From: Halobacillus sp. Marseille-P3879
GTDB taxonomy: Bacteria > Bacillota > Bacilli > Bacillales > Halobacillaceae
Length of the DNA stretch: 64,000 nucleotides
Assembly (NCBI RefSeq): GCF_900240285.1
Contig: NZ_OESS01000003.1
Span: 682,001-746,000 of the forward strand
Reading direction: 5' to 3'
Below the pieces are notes generated by a model. That model made no database searches and was not told the DNA's origin. It saw only the letters and a program-made list of their open reading frames with translations. This document shows, in pieces, positions 8,534-16,874 of this stretch (its first letter is position 1; each line of letters opens with the position of its first letter). The translations under genes and the position numbers were made by a program.

Positions 8534-9601
8534 ATGAGACAAATACATAGTGACATATTGCAGTTTAGAGGCTCCCATTATCAATTCGGCTATGAACAGG
8601 GGAAATTACTGAAAGGATCTTTGACAGTAAAAAATCGTGAACAACAATGGAAAGTCCGTAAACCGCGTTTTGTAGTACAACAAAAGGAAGTAAAGGCCGC
8701 CATTACGTCATTTGCTCCGTGGCTATGGGAGGAACTGCTGGGTCTACAGGACGGATTAAAGTGGCCTATGGATCGCGTTTTGATGGAGTACGGAGGCTAC
8801 CGTATCGATTATAAGCGCTCAGGATGTTCCATTATGACAGGGGACGGTTACTTTATTCGAAATTATGATTATATGCCTAAAACCTATGAAGGGCGGTATG
8901 TATTTTTTCAACCCGACGATGGGGGGTATGCGATTGCTGGCCCCTCTCAGCGTATCACAGGAAGAATGGACGGGGTGAACGAACATGGTCTTGTGATCGG
9001 CTATAACTTTATGCATAGGAAGAAACCTGGTGATGGATTCATCTGCTGTATGATTGGGCGCTTGATTCTTGAATCATGTGCGAATGTAGAAGAGGCAGTG
9101 AAAATGCTCAAGGAAATTCCACACCGCCATTCCTTCAGCTATATTGTATTTGATAAAAGTAATCAAACGTATGTAGTAGAAGCCTCGCCTCGCGGAGTTG
9201 AAGTCCGTGAATCGAATGTTTGCACCAATCATTTTGAGATCTTGATTAAGGAAAACAGGAACCACCTAGTTGACTCTATGAATCGCTTTAACGCTATCAC
9301 CGGTGCACGAGATACCCTTAATGATGCCTATGATGCGTTTCGTTTAATGAATGATACAGATAAAGGTGTGTTCTCTAAACAATATAGAAATTGGGCAGGT
9401 ACAATTCATACCTCCGGCTATTTACCACAATCATTGAAAATATGGTTTGCTCTTGGAGGAAATCAAAAACCGGTCGAGTTTGATTTTTCTCAATGGTTAT
9501 CTGGTAGTGATTTTTCTGTTGATCAAGTAACCGGGATGGTTGATACAGATATTCCGTTTGTTCACATTGACGAAGGAGCTTACTGGACTGGACGTAAATA
9601 G
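8534..9601 (+). CDS. C45-family autoproteolytic acyltransferase/hydrolase
   Basis: A 355-residue protein of the acyl-CoA:6-aminopenicillanate acyltransferase-like (peptidase C45) group, Ntn-hydrolases that self-cleave before a catalytic Cys. The likely nucleophile is Cys98 in RSGCSIM, followed by the family's NYDY (RNYDYMP). Further family segments are GRMDGVNEHGLVIG, ILESCANVEEAV and YVVEASPRGVEVRE with TNHFE. Bacterial members act on amide bonds of diverse small molecules; no substrate can be named. It is a single gene with its own Shine-Dalgarno (GAGGGTAAG), in a region otherwise filled by relics and a toxin-antitoxin pair. Confidence 0.8.
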   Translation: MRQIHSDILQFRGSHYQFGYEQGKLLKGSLTVKNREQQWKVRKPRFVVQQKEVKAAITSFAPWLWEELLGLQDGLKWPMDRVLMEYGGYRIDYKRSGCSIMTGDGYFIRNYDYMPKTYEGRYVFFQPDDGGYAIAGPSQRITGRMDGVNEHGLVIGYNFMHRKKPGDGFICCMIGRLILESCANVEEAVKMLKEIPHRHSFSYIVFDKSNQTYVVEASPRGVEVRESNVCTNHFEILIKENRNHLVDSMNRFNAITGARDTLNDAYDAFRLMNDTDKGVFSKQYRNWAGTIHTSGYLPQSLKIWFALGGNQKPVEFDFSQWLSGSDFSVDQVTGMVDTDIPFVHIDEGAYWTGRK

Positions 9602-9827
9602 CATGCACCGAAACTATTAGCATTTTTTTCATGGATTTTAACACAGCAACAATTAAAAACAGTTTACCTGAAATTTGAAAAAAGACGTTTAGAATTTTTT
9701 CGATTGAGGAACAGGCTAATATAAGTAAATGAAAGTTGAAAGATTAGGAATTGCAGGTCCGCAGCTGCACGTATGATATGAAGAATACTCATTGAAGGAA
9801 ATGGCAAAAGGCAATGTTGTAACGGTA

Positions 9828-9854
9828 AGAGCTGGCAGGGCGTCAGCTCTTTTT
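9828..9854 (+). promoter_or_regulatory. Leader hairpin with T tract upstream of mntA
   Basis: AGAGCTG (9828-9834) pairs with CAGCTCT (9844-9850) and is followed by TTTTG. It sits 34 bases before the chosen mntA start and could act as an attenuator or as the terminator of a short upstream transcript. No known riboswitch was recognised. Confidence 0.35.
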
Positions 9855-9887
9855 GTCGGCTTGTTAAGCAAAAGAAGGGGTGATGGT

Positions 9888-10280
9888 TTGCATGGTAATA
9901 CGATACCGTATTTGAGAGATTTTCTGACAAGGAAATTAGAGCCTTCCTTTATTATAATGTTTGGTTCGTATCAAAACGGTGGGGAAAGAGGCGAGAGTGA
10001 TATCGACATAGCTTTTTGCAGTGACTCTAATCTATCTATTTATAAACTGTTCCTAACCGCCCAACAGCTGTCAGAACTTATTGATATTGAAGTTAATCTG
10101 GTAGATTTACGGAATGCATCTCATGTCTTTCAAACGCAAATCTTTTCAAGAGGAACGGTCATTTATTCTGAAAATGATTACCTGCGTATGGGGATGCAGA
10201 TGAAAGCCTATAGCATGTACGCTCTCTTCACCGAAGAAGAGACCAGTATAGCGAATCGCATCTATGAAAGAAGGGCGTAA
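9888..10280 (+). CDS. mntA: MntA-type minimal nucleotidyltransferase antitoxin
   Basis: A 130-residue minimal nucleotidyltransferase (MNT). The signature GSX10DXD is intact: Gly26-Ser27, ten residues, then Asp38-Ile-Asp40. In studied MntA/HepT systems this enzyme adds AMP groups to the HepT toxin and silences it. The open frame extends to 9792, but AAGGGGTGAT lies just before a TTG at 9888, which gives the usual family length and places the start before the first helix. One base separates its stop from the hepT ATG, so the two are co-translated. Confidence 0.8.
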   Translation: MHGNTIPYLRDFLTRKLEPSFIIMFGSYQNGGERGESDIDIAFCSDSNLSIYKLFLTAQQLSELIDIEVNLVDLRNASHVFQTQIFSRGTVIYSENDYLRMGMQMKAYSMYALFTEEETSIANRIYERRA

Positions 10281-10281
10281 A

Positions 10282-10692
10282 ATGAAGGATGATATAATTG
10301 TAAGGAAGATTAATTCTATTGAAAGAAGCGTTCAGAAAGTGTATACCGTCTACGATGATAATCCTAATGAGCTGTTAGATACGATTAAACAAGATTCAAT
10401 GGTGCTCAACATTCACAGGGCATGTAAAGCAGGTATAGATCTGGCTATTCATATTATTGCAGAATATCAGCTTGGAATTCCTCAATCTTATAGAGAATCA
10501 TTTGACATTTTACACGATAAAGGAATTATAGATCATTCATTAAAACTTAAGATGAAAAATATGGAAGAGTTTCGGCATGTTGCTGTAAGTGACAGCCGTA
10601 AGATTAATCTAAATGCGCTAAAGAAAACCATAGAACAGGATTTGCCAGATTTGTCCCTATTGGGGAGGCAAGTATTAAAATCCAAAATATAA
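10282..10692 (+). CDS. hepT: HepT-like (DUF86) toxin, active-site motif degenerate
   Basis: A 136-residue all-helical HEPN protein paired with mntA. HepT toxins are RNases with an R-x4-H-x-Y motif; the Tyr is the site that MntA AMPylates. Alignment with the family pattern FRNIAVHDY puts this protein at FRHVAVSDS: Arg98 is kept, but the His position is Ser103 and the Tyr position is Ser105. The rest of the fold is well kept (QDSMVLNIHRAC, GIPQSYRESFDIL). Shine-Dalgarno AAGAAGGG supports the ATG at 10282. It is probably a catalytically weakened or inactive toxin; this is inference from the motif. Confidence 0.8.
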   Translation: MKDDIIVRKINSIERSVQKVYTVYDDNPNELLDTIKQDSMVLNIHRACKAGIDLAIHIIAEYQLGIPQSYRESFDILHDKGIIDHSLKLKMKNMEEFRHVAVSDSRKINLNALKKTIEQDLPDLSLLGRQVLKSKI

Positions 10693-10720
10693 GAGACAGT
10701 CCAAACGGACTGTCTCTTTT
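10691..10720 (+). terminator. Terminator of mntA-hepT
   Basis: AAGAGACAGTCC (10691-10702) pairs with GGACTGTCTCTT (10707-10718), loop of four, ending in T residues. Confidence 0.9.
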
Positions 10721-10729
10721 CCTGTGTTC

Positions 10730-10902
10730 TAGGAATTTATAGAATTCCAAGCTGTGAATCATTTTTCTTGTAGAGCGACATCCGGATCCAGCGCACAAAC
10801 ACCCGCGACACAAGCAATCCGACTTGCGGAAGGAAAAACCACCTTCCTCCGGCCGTTTTGCTTATGCGTGTCAGGTCTACCAGGGCTCCTGCGCCTTTGT
10901 TC
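10730..10902 (-). repeat. Dispersed repeat family 2, copy 1
   Basis: Non-coding block whose reverse complement matches 56231-56378. Shared segments read GAACAAAGGCGC, CCTGGT, TAAGCAAAACGG, AAGGTGGT, CCTTCC, GTCGGATTGCTT and ATGTCGCTCTA, then GGAATT-TATAA-TTC. This copy carries about 23 extra bases (roughly 10748-10770) near the end with the GGAATT segment. It has no open frame of merit and no terminal inverted repeats that I could see. Confidence 0.75.
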
Positions 10903-10909
10903 ATTTCTA

Positions 10910-11395
10910 TTATTGAACTTGTTCATAAGCTTCTTTCATTTGATCTAAATGGCGGAGTTCATGCCAGCCTATAAATTCTACCCATTGTTTCACCGTTAAA
11001 TCGCCAAAAGCCGGGTGGGGGAAAGCATATTTATTAAGTGTTTCCTCGTCTTTATTATGAATAAGAAATAGTAGTGCTTCTCTGCTTTTTGCTAAAGCGT
11101 CACTTGCTTCCTTCACGTTCGTAAATTGGGCTTTAGGCTGTACAGATTCAGGTGCCTCTACTTTATAATCGCGATTTATCGCTTTGTGGATAGGTTTCTC
11201 ACTTGTCTCCTGAGGGTTATCTTCTTTAAACGCTTTTCCAATTTGTGAGCTTATAAGTTGCTCCATTAAATAAAGATGCTCACTGATTTCCAGGATGGAC
11301 CATGACGTTGGGGTAGGCCTTTTGTAAACGAGTGGTTCGGGAATTTTTTCAATAAACGAGAGAACTTCATTACGTTTTTCTTCGATTCCATACAT
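10910..11395 (-). CDS. DinB-superfamily metal-binding protein
   Basis: A 161-residue four-helix protein of the DinB/YfiT-like superfamily. The first helix pair carries WSILEISEHLYLMEQLI with a candidate metal His, and the C-terminal part has GWHELRHLDQM with two more, giving the usual His triad. Members bind a divalent metal; some are thiol-dependent S-transferases (bacillithiol or mycothiol) but most are uncharacterised. It stands alone, transcribed from the minus strand; AAAGGATG precedes the ATG. Its exact role cannot be stated. Confidence 0.75.
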   Translation of the reverse strand: MYGIEEKRNEVLSFIEKIPEPLVYKRPTPTSWSILEISEHLYLMEQLISSQIGKAFKEDNPQETSEKPIHKAINRDYKVEAPESVQPKAQFTNVKEASDALAKSREALLFLIHNKDEETLNKYAFPHPAFGDLTVKQWVEFIGWHELRHLDQMKEAYEQVQ

Positions 11396-12006
11396 TATCG
11401 GTCATCCTTTCCACTTAAAGGGTGATTTGATTTTATCATATTCACATGTAATATTCTTTTCTCAACCTCGTTCTGTATTTAGATGTTTTTCTAAAACCGT
11501 TACAAGTCGCAGAGATCGCGGCTAATTGGGCGAACTTGTTCATAATGCATTTTTCTATAATAAAAGAAGAAGGAAGTAATTTTTGGGGATAAAGAAATAA
11601 GCAATAAGAACTATAATTAAATTACTTAAAATACCGTTTGAATCTTTTATCAAAGCATTATTAGCAGGGAACCTGGGGTTTTTAAAAGAATAAATGAAAT
11701 AAAATGAAAGCGTGAAAGGTTTAACGCAATGAGACGCTGAATAGTGAATGCTTATTTTATGGAGAGAAGCAAATATTACTATATTCCATAAATATCCTCA
11801 ATTTGTTGAAAATTATGTCAACAATATAGGTTTATTGTCGTGTATGAATTTGTCCTTTGGTCTGATAATTTAGAAAAGGACCTTTCCCATTAAAAATGCC
11901 ATCATCACTATTCATTTGGTTGAATTTTCTGACACATAACCTTCTATATTGATTCATATATAGGAGTAAACGAGCTATTACAACGAAGAGAAGGAGGCGT
12001 ACATGC
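11396..12006. other. Long AT-rich intergenic region
   Basis: About 610 bases between divergent genes. No open frame with a ribosome site, no hairpin with a T tract and no recognised riboswitch was seen. The promoter of the downstream symporter should lie in the last 100 bases but no convincing -35/-10 pair stands out. Confidence 0.5.
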
Positions 12007-13248
12007 ATGAACTTAACCGTTAAAATTTTTATTGGTTTAATTTTAGGTGCTGTTATTGGTTTAGTCTTAAATCTTACTTCACCAGATTTATTTAGTACGT
12101 TAGATACGTATGTGTTCGATCCACTAGGAACGATATTTCTTAATTTAATTAAAATGCTGGTTGTCCCGATCGTATTCTTTTCCATTACACTGGGAACAGC
12201 TTCTTTAGGGGATCCTAAGAAACTGGGACGTATCGGGGGAAAGACCATTGGTTTTTTCTTAGCTTCTACAACCGTTGCGATTACGATTGCCTTACTGCTT
12301 GCATTCGCATTTGAGCCGGGCAGTGCTAACATAGACCCATCCGGTGCTAATTATGAGCAGGAGGAAGAAGCACCTGGAGTCGTCGAAACATTTACTAACA
12401 TTATTCCAGAGAACCCTATGCAGTCTATGACAGAAGAGAACATGCTTCAAATTATCACGTTCTCCATTTTTATTGGTTTGGCTTTAGCAATGCTTGGTGA
12501 AAAAACATCGGGCATATTCAACCTTATCGAACAAGGTAATGAAATTATGATGTGGCTTGTCAATCTAATTATGCGTTTTGCGCCATACGGGGCATTCGGT
12601 TTGCTTGCATCCGCCATTGGAGAAATGGGGATCAATGGGATGAAGGCGATGCTTGCCTATATGATTCTAGTTCTCGCAGGATTAGTTATTCATGCTTCAC
12701 TTTTCTATAGTTCAATTGTTTACTTTATTGGAAAGATGAATCCTATTCATTTCTTTAAAAATTTCTTCCCGGCTATGACTGTAGCCTTCAGTACGTCAAG
12801 CAGCAGTGCTGTACTGCCTATTTCAATGAAAACAGCACAGGAAAGACTAGGGGTTTCGAAACCGGTAAGCAGTTTCGTTCAGCCTCTTGGTGCTACTATT
12901 AATATGGATGGTACAGCGATCATGCAAGGTGTAGCAACCCTGTTTATTGCCCAGGTATATGGCAGTGATCTTTCTTTCGCTCAATTAGTAATGGTTGTAT
13001 TGACGGCGGTGCTGGCAAGTATTGGTACAGCCGGCGTCCCGGGTGTTGGTTTAATTATGCTTGCCATGGTATTAAGCCAGGTGGCCCTTCCTGTAGAAGG
13101 AATTGCGCTTATTCTTGGAATTGACCGTGTGCTTGACATGGCCCGTACCGCGATTAACATTACGGGCGATGCAGCTTGCGCAGTTGCTGTTGATAAATCA
13201 GAAAAAGACAAAGGTACACCTCATAATACGGCTGAAGATCCTGTTTAA
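12007..13248 (+). CDS. Dicarboxylate/amino acid:cation symporter (GltP/GltT/DctA family)
   Basis: A 413-residue sodium- or proton-coupled transporter of the DAACS family, expected to take up glutamate/aspartate or C4-dicarboxylates. Diagnostic segments are the serine-rich re-entrant loop AFSTSSSSAVLPISM (about residues 259-273), the TM7 motif NMDGTA and the second loop GTAGVPGVGLIML, followed by ARTAINITGDA in TM8. Eight membrane segments plus two hairpins are expected. Shine-Dalgarno GAAGGAGG precedes the ATG. It is monocistronic with its own terminator. Sequence alone does not separate glutamate from dicarboxylate carriers. Confidence 0.88.
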   Translation: MNLTVKIFIGLILGAVIGLVLNLTSPDLFSTLDTYVFDPLGTIFLNLIKMLVVPIVFFSITLGTASLGDPKKLGRIGGKTIGFFLASTTVAITIALLLAFAFEPGSANIDPSGANYEQEEEAPGVVETFTNIIPENPMQSMTEENMLQIITFSIFIGLALAMLGEKTSGIFNLIEQGNEIMMWLVNLIMRFAPYGAFGLLASAIGEMGINGMKAMLAYMILVLAGLVIHASLFYSSIVYFIGKMNPIHFFKNFFPAMTVAFSTSSSSAVLPISMKTAQERLGVSKPVSSFVQPLGATINMDGTAIMQGVATLFIAQVYGSDLSFAQLVMVVLTAVLASIGTAGVPGVGLIMLAMVLSQVALPVEGIALILGIDRVLDMARTAINITGDAACAVAVDKSEKDKGTPHNTAEDPV

Positions 13249-13250
13249 TG

Positions 13251-13285
13251 AAAAAGAGCTTGCTCAGAAGAGTAAGCTCTTTTTC
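13251..13285. terminator. Terminator after the symporter gene
   Basis: AAAAAGAGCTT with CTC at 13251-13265 pairs with GAG and AAGCTCTTTTT at 13270-13284; poly-A and poly-T ends make it bidirectional. Confidence 0.88.
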
Positions 13286-13388
13286 TAATTTCGCTGTTTT
13301 TAGTTTCATCCTGCTGTGACAGGGTAGTGTTTTTTCTGCGTGAATAGGGAATAGAAATATTATTAATAACGAGAAGAGGTGGAGACAG

Positions 13389-14120
13389 TTGAGTTTTCTG
13401 TATACAAAAGAAGATATGACCGATTTAAATAAAGTACCTCAATGGGTCAAGAATGAATACGAAACATTCCGCGGTATTGTGACAGACAAAACATTCCCGT
13501 GCTACTTTGGAATGTCGGGAGAAAAGCGTGGAGAATTAAGGTACTCCTATATTACCCATGAAAACTGGAGACACCTCCCTGAAACTCTAGAAACTTTTAT
13601 TCGTTTATTTGACAACCAAAAGCGAATGATTCGTCATGGGTTTTTCCTTTTTGTAGAACCAGAGAAAGAAAATAGATCCATTCCTTATTATCGAGAGTAT
13701 TTCTGGGAAATTCTACAATACTTACATAACAATGACCATAAGCCATGGCCTGAGGATTATCCAACCGATCCTGATCACCATTTATGGGCATTTTCCTTTG
13801 CGGGAGAGCCTTTTTTTGCTTTTGGCAACGCTCCTGCGTATAAACAGAGAAAGACAAGAGACTTAGGAAACAGTCTAGTAATAGGCTTTCAACCACGGCG
13901 TATATTTGAAGGCTTGGAAGGTACGTCAAAGGGCGGCATTATGTCTCGGGAAAAAGTAAGGGAGCGGGTGGAGAATTGGGATCGACTGCCTAAGCATCCA
14001 AATATCAATCATTACGGGGACCCTGATCATAGGGAATGGAAACAGTATTTTATTGGGGACGATATAGAGCCGATTCAAGGGAAGTGTCCTTTCACTCATA
14101 AAAAAAACGAAGAATCCTAA
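13389..14120 (+). CDS. YqcI/YcgG family protein
   Basis: A 243-residue member of the YqcI/YcgG family (PF08892), unknown function, no membrane segments. Family features seen are the early FPCYFGMSGEKRGELRYSY, the central HLWAFSFAGEPFFAFGNAPAY, and a C-terminal Cys-containing CPFTHK. Some relatives are fused to or adjacent to heme-oxygenase-like or N-hydroxylating enzymes, but nothing here supports a specific reaction. The start is TTG, with GAAGAGGTGG upstream. It stands alone between two transporter genes and ends in a terminator overlapping its stop. Confidence 0.8.
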   Translation: MSFLYTKEDMTDLNKVPQWVKNEYETFRGIVTDKTFPCYFGMSGEKRGELRYSYITHENWRHLPETLETFIRLFDNQKRMIRHGFFLFVEPEKENRSIPYYREYFWEILQYLHNNDHKPWPEDYPTDPDHHLWAFSFAGEPFFAFGNAPAYKQRKTRDLGNSLVIGFQPRRIFEGLEGTSKGGIMSREKVRERVENWDRLPKHPNINHYGDPDHREWKQYFIGDDIEPIQGKCPFTHKKNEES

Positions 14121-14139
14121 TTCGATCCTTCGTTTTTTA
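14099..14139. terminator. Terminator overlapping the end of the yqcI-like gene
   Basis: AAAAACGAAG and CTTCGTTTTTT arms flank a short loop; the stop codon lies inside the hairpin. It serves the plus-strand gene and could also block antisense reading. Confidence 0.75.
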
Positions 14140-14181
14140 AAAATGATCTTCACCTAAATATCATTCACATCACTTAACAAG

Positions 14182-15144
14182 TTAGGATGCCTGGTCTACA
14201 GAAGCAGCAGAGGATTCTTTTTCTTTCATTTTCCGGTAGATCGTAGCTACTAAAGGTCCGGATATATTATGCCATACACTAAAGATGGCACTTGGAACGG
14301 CAGCTAAAGGACTAAAGTGAACGGCTGCCAGCGAAGCTCCTAGCCCGGAATTCTGCATGCCCACTTCGATCGATACAGCCCGCTGTTTTGCAGATCCCAT
14401 CTTAAATAGTTTGCCTAATCCATATCCGGTCAAATAGCCCAGTAGATTATGCACGACTACTATTGCGAAGATAATGGGACCAGTCTCCATAATTTGCTGC
14501 TGATTGCCTCCGATAACCGCTGCAACGATTGCAACAATAGCCACGACAGAAACAAGAGGGACTGATTTAATTCCAACTTCAACTTTAGTACCAAGAAGAG
14601 CTCTAACAATTAAACCTAATATAATCGGAATCAACACAACGTTGATGATAGAAAAGAACATGTCTGAAGCTGAAACAGGAAGCCACTGACTGGCAAACAA
14701 AAGCATAAGAGCCGGTGTTAGAAAAGGTGCCAGTAAAGTAGAGACCGAAGTAATGGCTACTGATAAAGCTGTATCTCCTTTTGATAAATAAGTCATTACG
14801 TTAGAGGCGGTACCACCTGGACAGCAACCGACCAAAATTACTCCGACCGCTACCTCTGGAGAAACGGGTAATAACGTAACCAGCAGAAAGGCGAGTAGCG
14901 GCATTAAAACGAATTGAGCAGCAACTCCTACGGCTACATCTTTAGGACGTCGAAAAACTTCTTTAAAGTCTTGTTTTGACAAGGTTAATCCCATACCAAA
15001 CATAATTATGCCAAGCAATGGAACGATATATGGAGAGATCCATGTAAAAGCGGAAGGATAAACAAAAGATAATACCGCAAATAACAGTACCCAGACAGCA
15101 AAGGTACCTCCAACAAAACTACTGATTTTTTCTAATGTACGCAT
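14182..15144 (-). CDS. yocS: Bile acid:sodium symporter family transporter (YocS-like)
   Basis: A 320-residue membrane protein of the BASS family with about ten helices. Typical segments are GLTLSKQDFKEV near residue 53, the conserved VGCCPGGTASNVMTYL (about residues 105-120) and EVGMQNSGLGASLAA (about 262-276), which line the sodium and substrate sites. It closely resembles B. subtilis YocS; bacterial members carry various organic anions such as pantoate or other small carboxylates, so the substrate stays open. CAGGAGGAATTC precedes the ATG. It is monocistronic. Confidence 0.85.
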   Translation of the reverse strand: MRTLEKISSFVGGTFAVWVLLFAVLSFVYPSAFTWISPYIVPLLGIIMFGMGLTLSKQDFKEVFRRPKDVAVGVAAQFVLMPLLAFLLVTLLPVSPEVAVGVILVGCCPGGTASNVMTYLSKGDTALSVAITSVSTLLAPFLTPALMLLFASQWLPVSASDMFFSIINVVLIPIILGLIVRALLGTKVEVGIKSVPLVSVVAIVAIVAAVIGGNQQQIMETGPIIFAIVVVHNLLGYLTGYGLGKLFKMGSAKQRAVSIEVGMQNSGLGASLAAVHFSPLAAVPSAIFSVWHNISGPLVATIYRKMKEKESSAASVDQAS

Positions 15145-15382
15145 ATGAATTCCTCCTGGATGTAATAGAAATATAATGTCAGATTATACGTTATTTTCAG
15201 ATAAAAGAAAGAAGTTCAGTAAAGAAAAAAATGAAAAGAATGCAGTTATTGCAGCATGCTGAATTTTAATGTTTTGTAAAGTAATCGTAATCGTAATTTC
15301 AATATTACGTGTGATAGAGTGTATAGAATCAAGGGTACATACTTGGGTTACCATTCAAAGCTGTAGAGAAGGAGTGAGCTTT

Positions 15383-15664
15383 TTGTTTATTCGCTCGTAT
15401 TTTATTCCAATTGTCTTATTCATTATAAACGTAATTTTATTAAGTATTTTAACTTTAGAGGTGTCAGGAATTTTACCCCATAAGCAGGGTGGGCTGGGTT
15501 TCTTTGTACCTTTTTTGTCCTTTCTTTCTTTCCAATTTATAAGAGGAGAACAAAGAAGACGGGATTATGTCAGCAGAGGATTAAGTACTTTGCAAGCAGT
15601 TAATACATTGACTTTCATCATTCCATTTATTATATTTTTTACGTTTTTAATTAGGTTTATTTAA
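15383..15664 (+). CDS. Small three-helix membrane protein, unknown
   Basis: The open frame starts at 15269, but GAAGGAGTG sits 6 bases before a TTG at 15383, giving a 93-residue protein. It has a hydrophobic helix at the N-terminus (FIPIVLFIINVILLSILTL), a second around GFFVPFLSFLSFQF, a basic linker GEQRRRDYVSRG and a third at the C-terminus. It resembles no family I can name. Possible relatives are small YvlD- or DUF-type membrane proteins, but this is a guess. Confidence 0.55.
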   Translation: MFIRSYFIPIVLFIINVILLSILTLEVSGILPHKQGGLGFFVPFLSFLSFQFIRGEQRRRDYVSRGLSTLQAVNTLTFIIPFIIFFTFLIRFI

Positions 15665-15734
15665 ATATCTTGAATTCCCTTAACTTTCCTGTAAAATATA
15701 AGTAGACTTTGTACAGGGAAGTTTTTTTGGGGAT

Positions 15735-15768
15735 TTAAATTATGAATGATCCATCATTCATAATTTAA
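15735..15768. promoter_or_regulatory. Perfect 34-bp palindrome upstream of acetyltransferase gene
   Basis: TTAAATTATGAATGAT (15735-15750) and ATCATTCATAATTTAA (15753-15768) are exact complements around CC. It has no T tract directly after it, so it is more like an operator or a transcript hairpin than a terminator. It is 57 bases before the start of the next gene. Confidence 0.6.
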
Positions 15769-15825
15769 GGCCCGGAACTTCTATATCTGGTAAACTGACT
15801 TATGGTAATGGTGAGGAGATCGATA

Positions 15826-16260
15826 ATGGCAGAAATAAAAGAGTTACAAACTGATGAGGAAATTAAAAGCAGTTTCCCTGTAATGAAGCAGCTGCGTACT
15901 CATTTAAATCTTAAAGACTATACCTCTCTGGTAAAAGAAGCAATGGAAAAAGACATGTATCGTTTGTACGGCCAGTTTGAAGAAGGAAATATGGTGGCCG
16001 TTACAGGGTTCAAACCCATGATCACTTTGTATTATGGTAGGTTTATCTGGGTTTGTGATTTGGTCGTAAGAGAAGACTTGCGTTCATCAGGTTATGGGGA
16101 AAAACTGTTATCATTTGTCCATCAGTGGGCGGAGGAAAATAATTATGAAAATATAGCCCTGTCATCCGGTCTTCAAAGAGAAAAGGCCCACCGGTTTTAC
16201 GAGGAAAAAATGGGGTATAATCGAGTAAGCTACGTTTTTAAAAAAAACATTGAACCTTGA
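15826..16260 (+). CDS. GNAT-family N-acetyltransferase
   Basis: A 144-residue GCN5-related acetyltransferase. The acetyl-CoA site reads VREDLRSSGYGEKLLSFVHQWA (the family pattern is R-x-x-G-x-G), and the C-terminal strand-turn AHRFYEEKMGY is characteristic. The longer frame begins at 15802, but GAGGAG lies 7 bases before the ATG at 15826. The acceptor substrate is unknown. It lies after the palindrome and before a decayed HIT gene. Confidence 0.8.
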   Translation: MAEIKELQTDEEIKSSFPVMKQLRTHLNLKDYTSLVKEAMEKDMYRLYGQFEEGNMVAVTGFKPMITLYYGRFIWVCDLVVREDLRSSGYGEKLLSFVHQWAEENNYENIALSSGLQREKAHRFYEEKMGYNRVSYVFKKNIEP

Positions 16261-16319
16261 ATACAAAAGAGTGTGTATTTTGCAATCTATTAGAAGTGAG
16301 GACCAATTAATCATTGAGG

Positions 16320-16648
16320 AAAAATAATGCTTGCTATTTTATCCAGAAATAGTCTGAACAGGAGGTCCTCCAAGACAGCGCGTTAATTATTCCCGCAAAT
16401 ACATATTAAACCAGGAGCAGGAAGACTCTTTTGTATTATGTCATAAAACCCAAACGCAAAATAGATAGTCTATATTCCCCAGATGGTTTCAGTGTAGAGT
16501 GGATACGGCTGCGTTCGGAGGACAAACGATTTCACATGCCCACCTTCATGTAATTCCGCGATTTTCTGATGAACCATATGCAGGAAGAGGACTCCGTTAT
16601 TGGATAAAGCGGCCCGAAAATGAGAGAAATGTGAAAGGGAAAAAATAG
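16320..16648 (+). pseudogene. HIT-domain (histidine triad) hydrolase, decayed
   Basis: Pieces of a HIT protein remain in different frames. CYFIQK, a stop, then SEQEVLQDSALIIPANTY match the N-terminal part of HIT hydrolases of the CIFCYPEI type. YSPDGFSV follows, then after a frameshift DTAAFGGQTISHAHLHVIPR and FSDEPYAGRGLRYWIKRPEN run to a TAG at 16646-16648. The catalytic triad His-x-His-x-His (HAHLH) is still legible. At least one internal stop, a frameshift and a missing central stretch show that the gene is dead. The rest of the 16261-16874 gap holds nothing else recognisable. Confidence 0.8.
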
Positions 16649-16874
16649 AAAAAACTCACTGTAAATAGAATGATGAAAGATCGTAAATTTTTTTGATGGA
16701 AAGTAAAACTTTATGATAAGGCTAGTCGTCTAACTTCATAGAGTTTTAACTGTGAAAGTTATTCATAGTTAAATGGATATAAGTTCTAATGTTTTCCTGA
16801 TTATGTTAAAATACTTTCAGTGGTAAGACAGACCCATATGATTTTATTCCATTATTAGAGGTGAAATAGAAAAA

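Noticed and set aside
9792-9887. Longer start for the MntA-like protein
   Set aside because: It would place the leader hairpin with T tract inside the coding region, and a better ribosome site serves the TTG at 9888.
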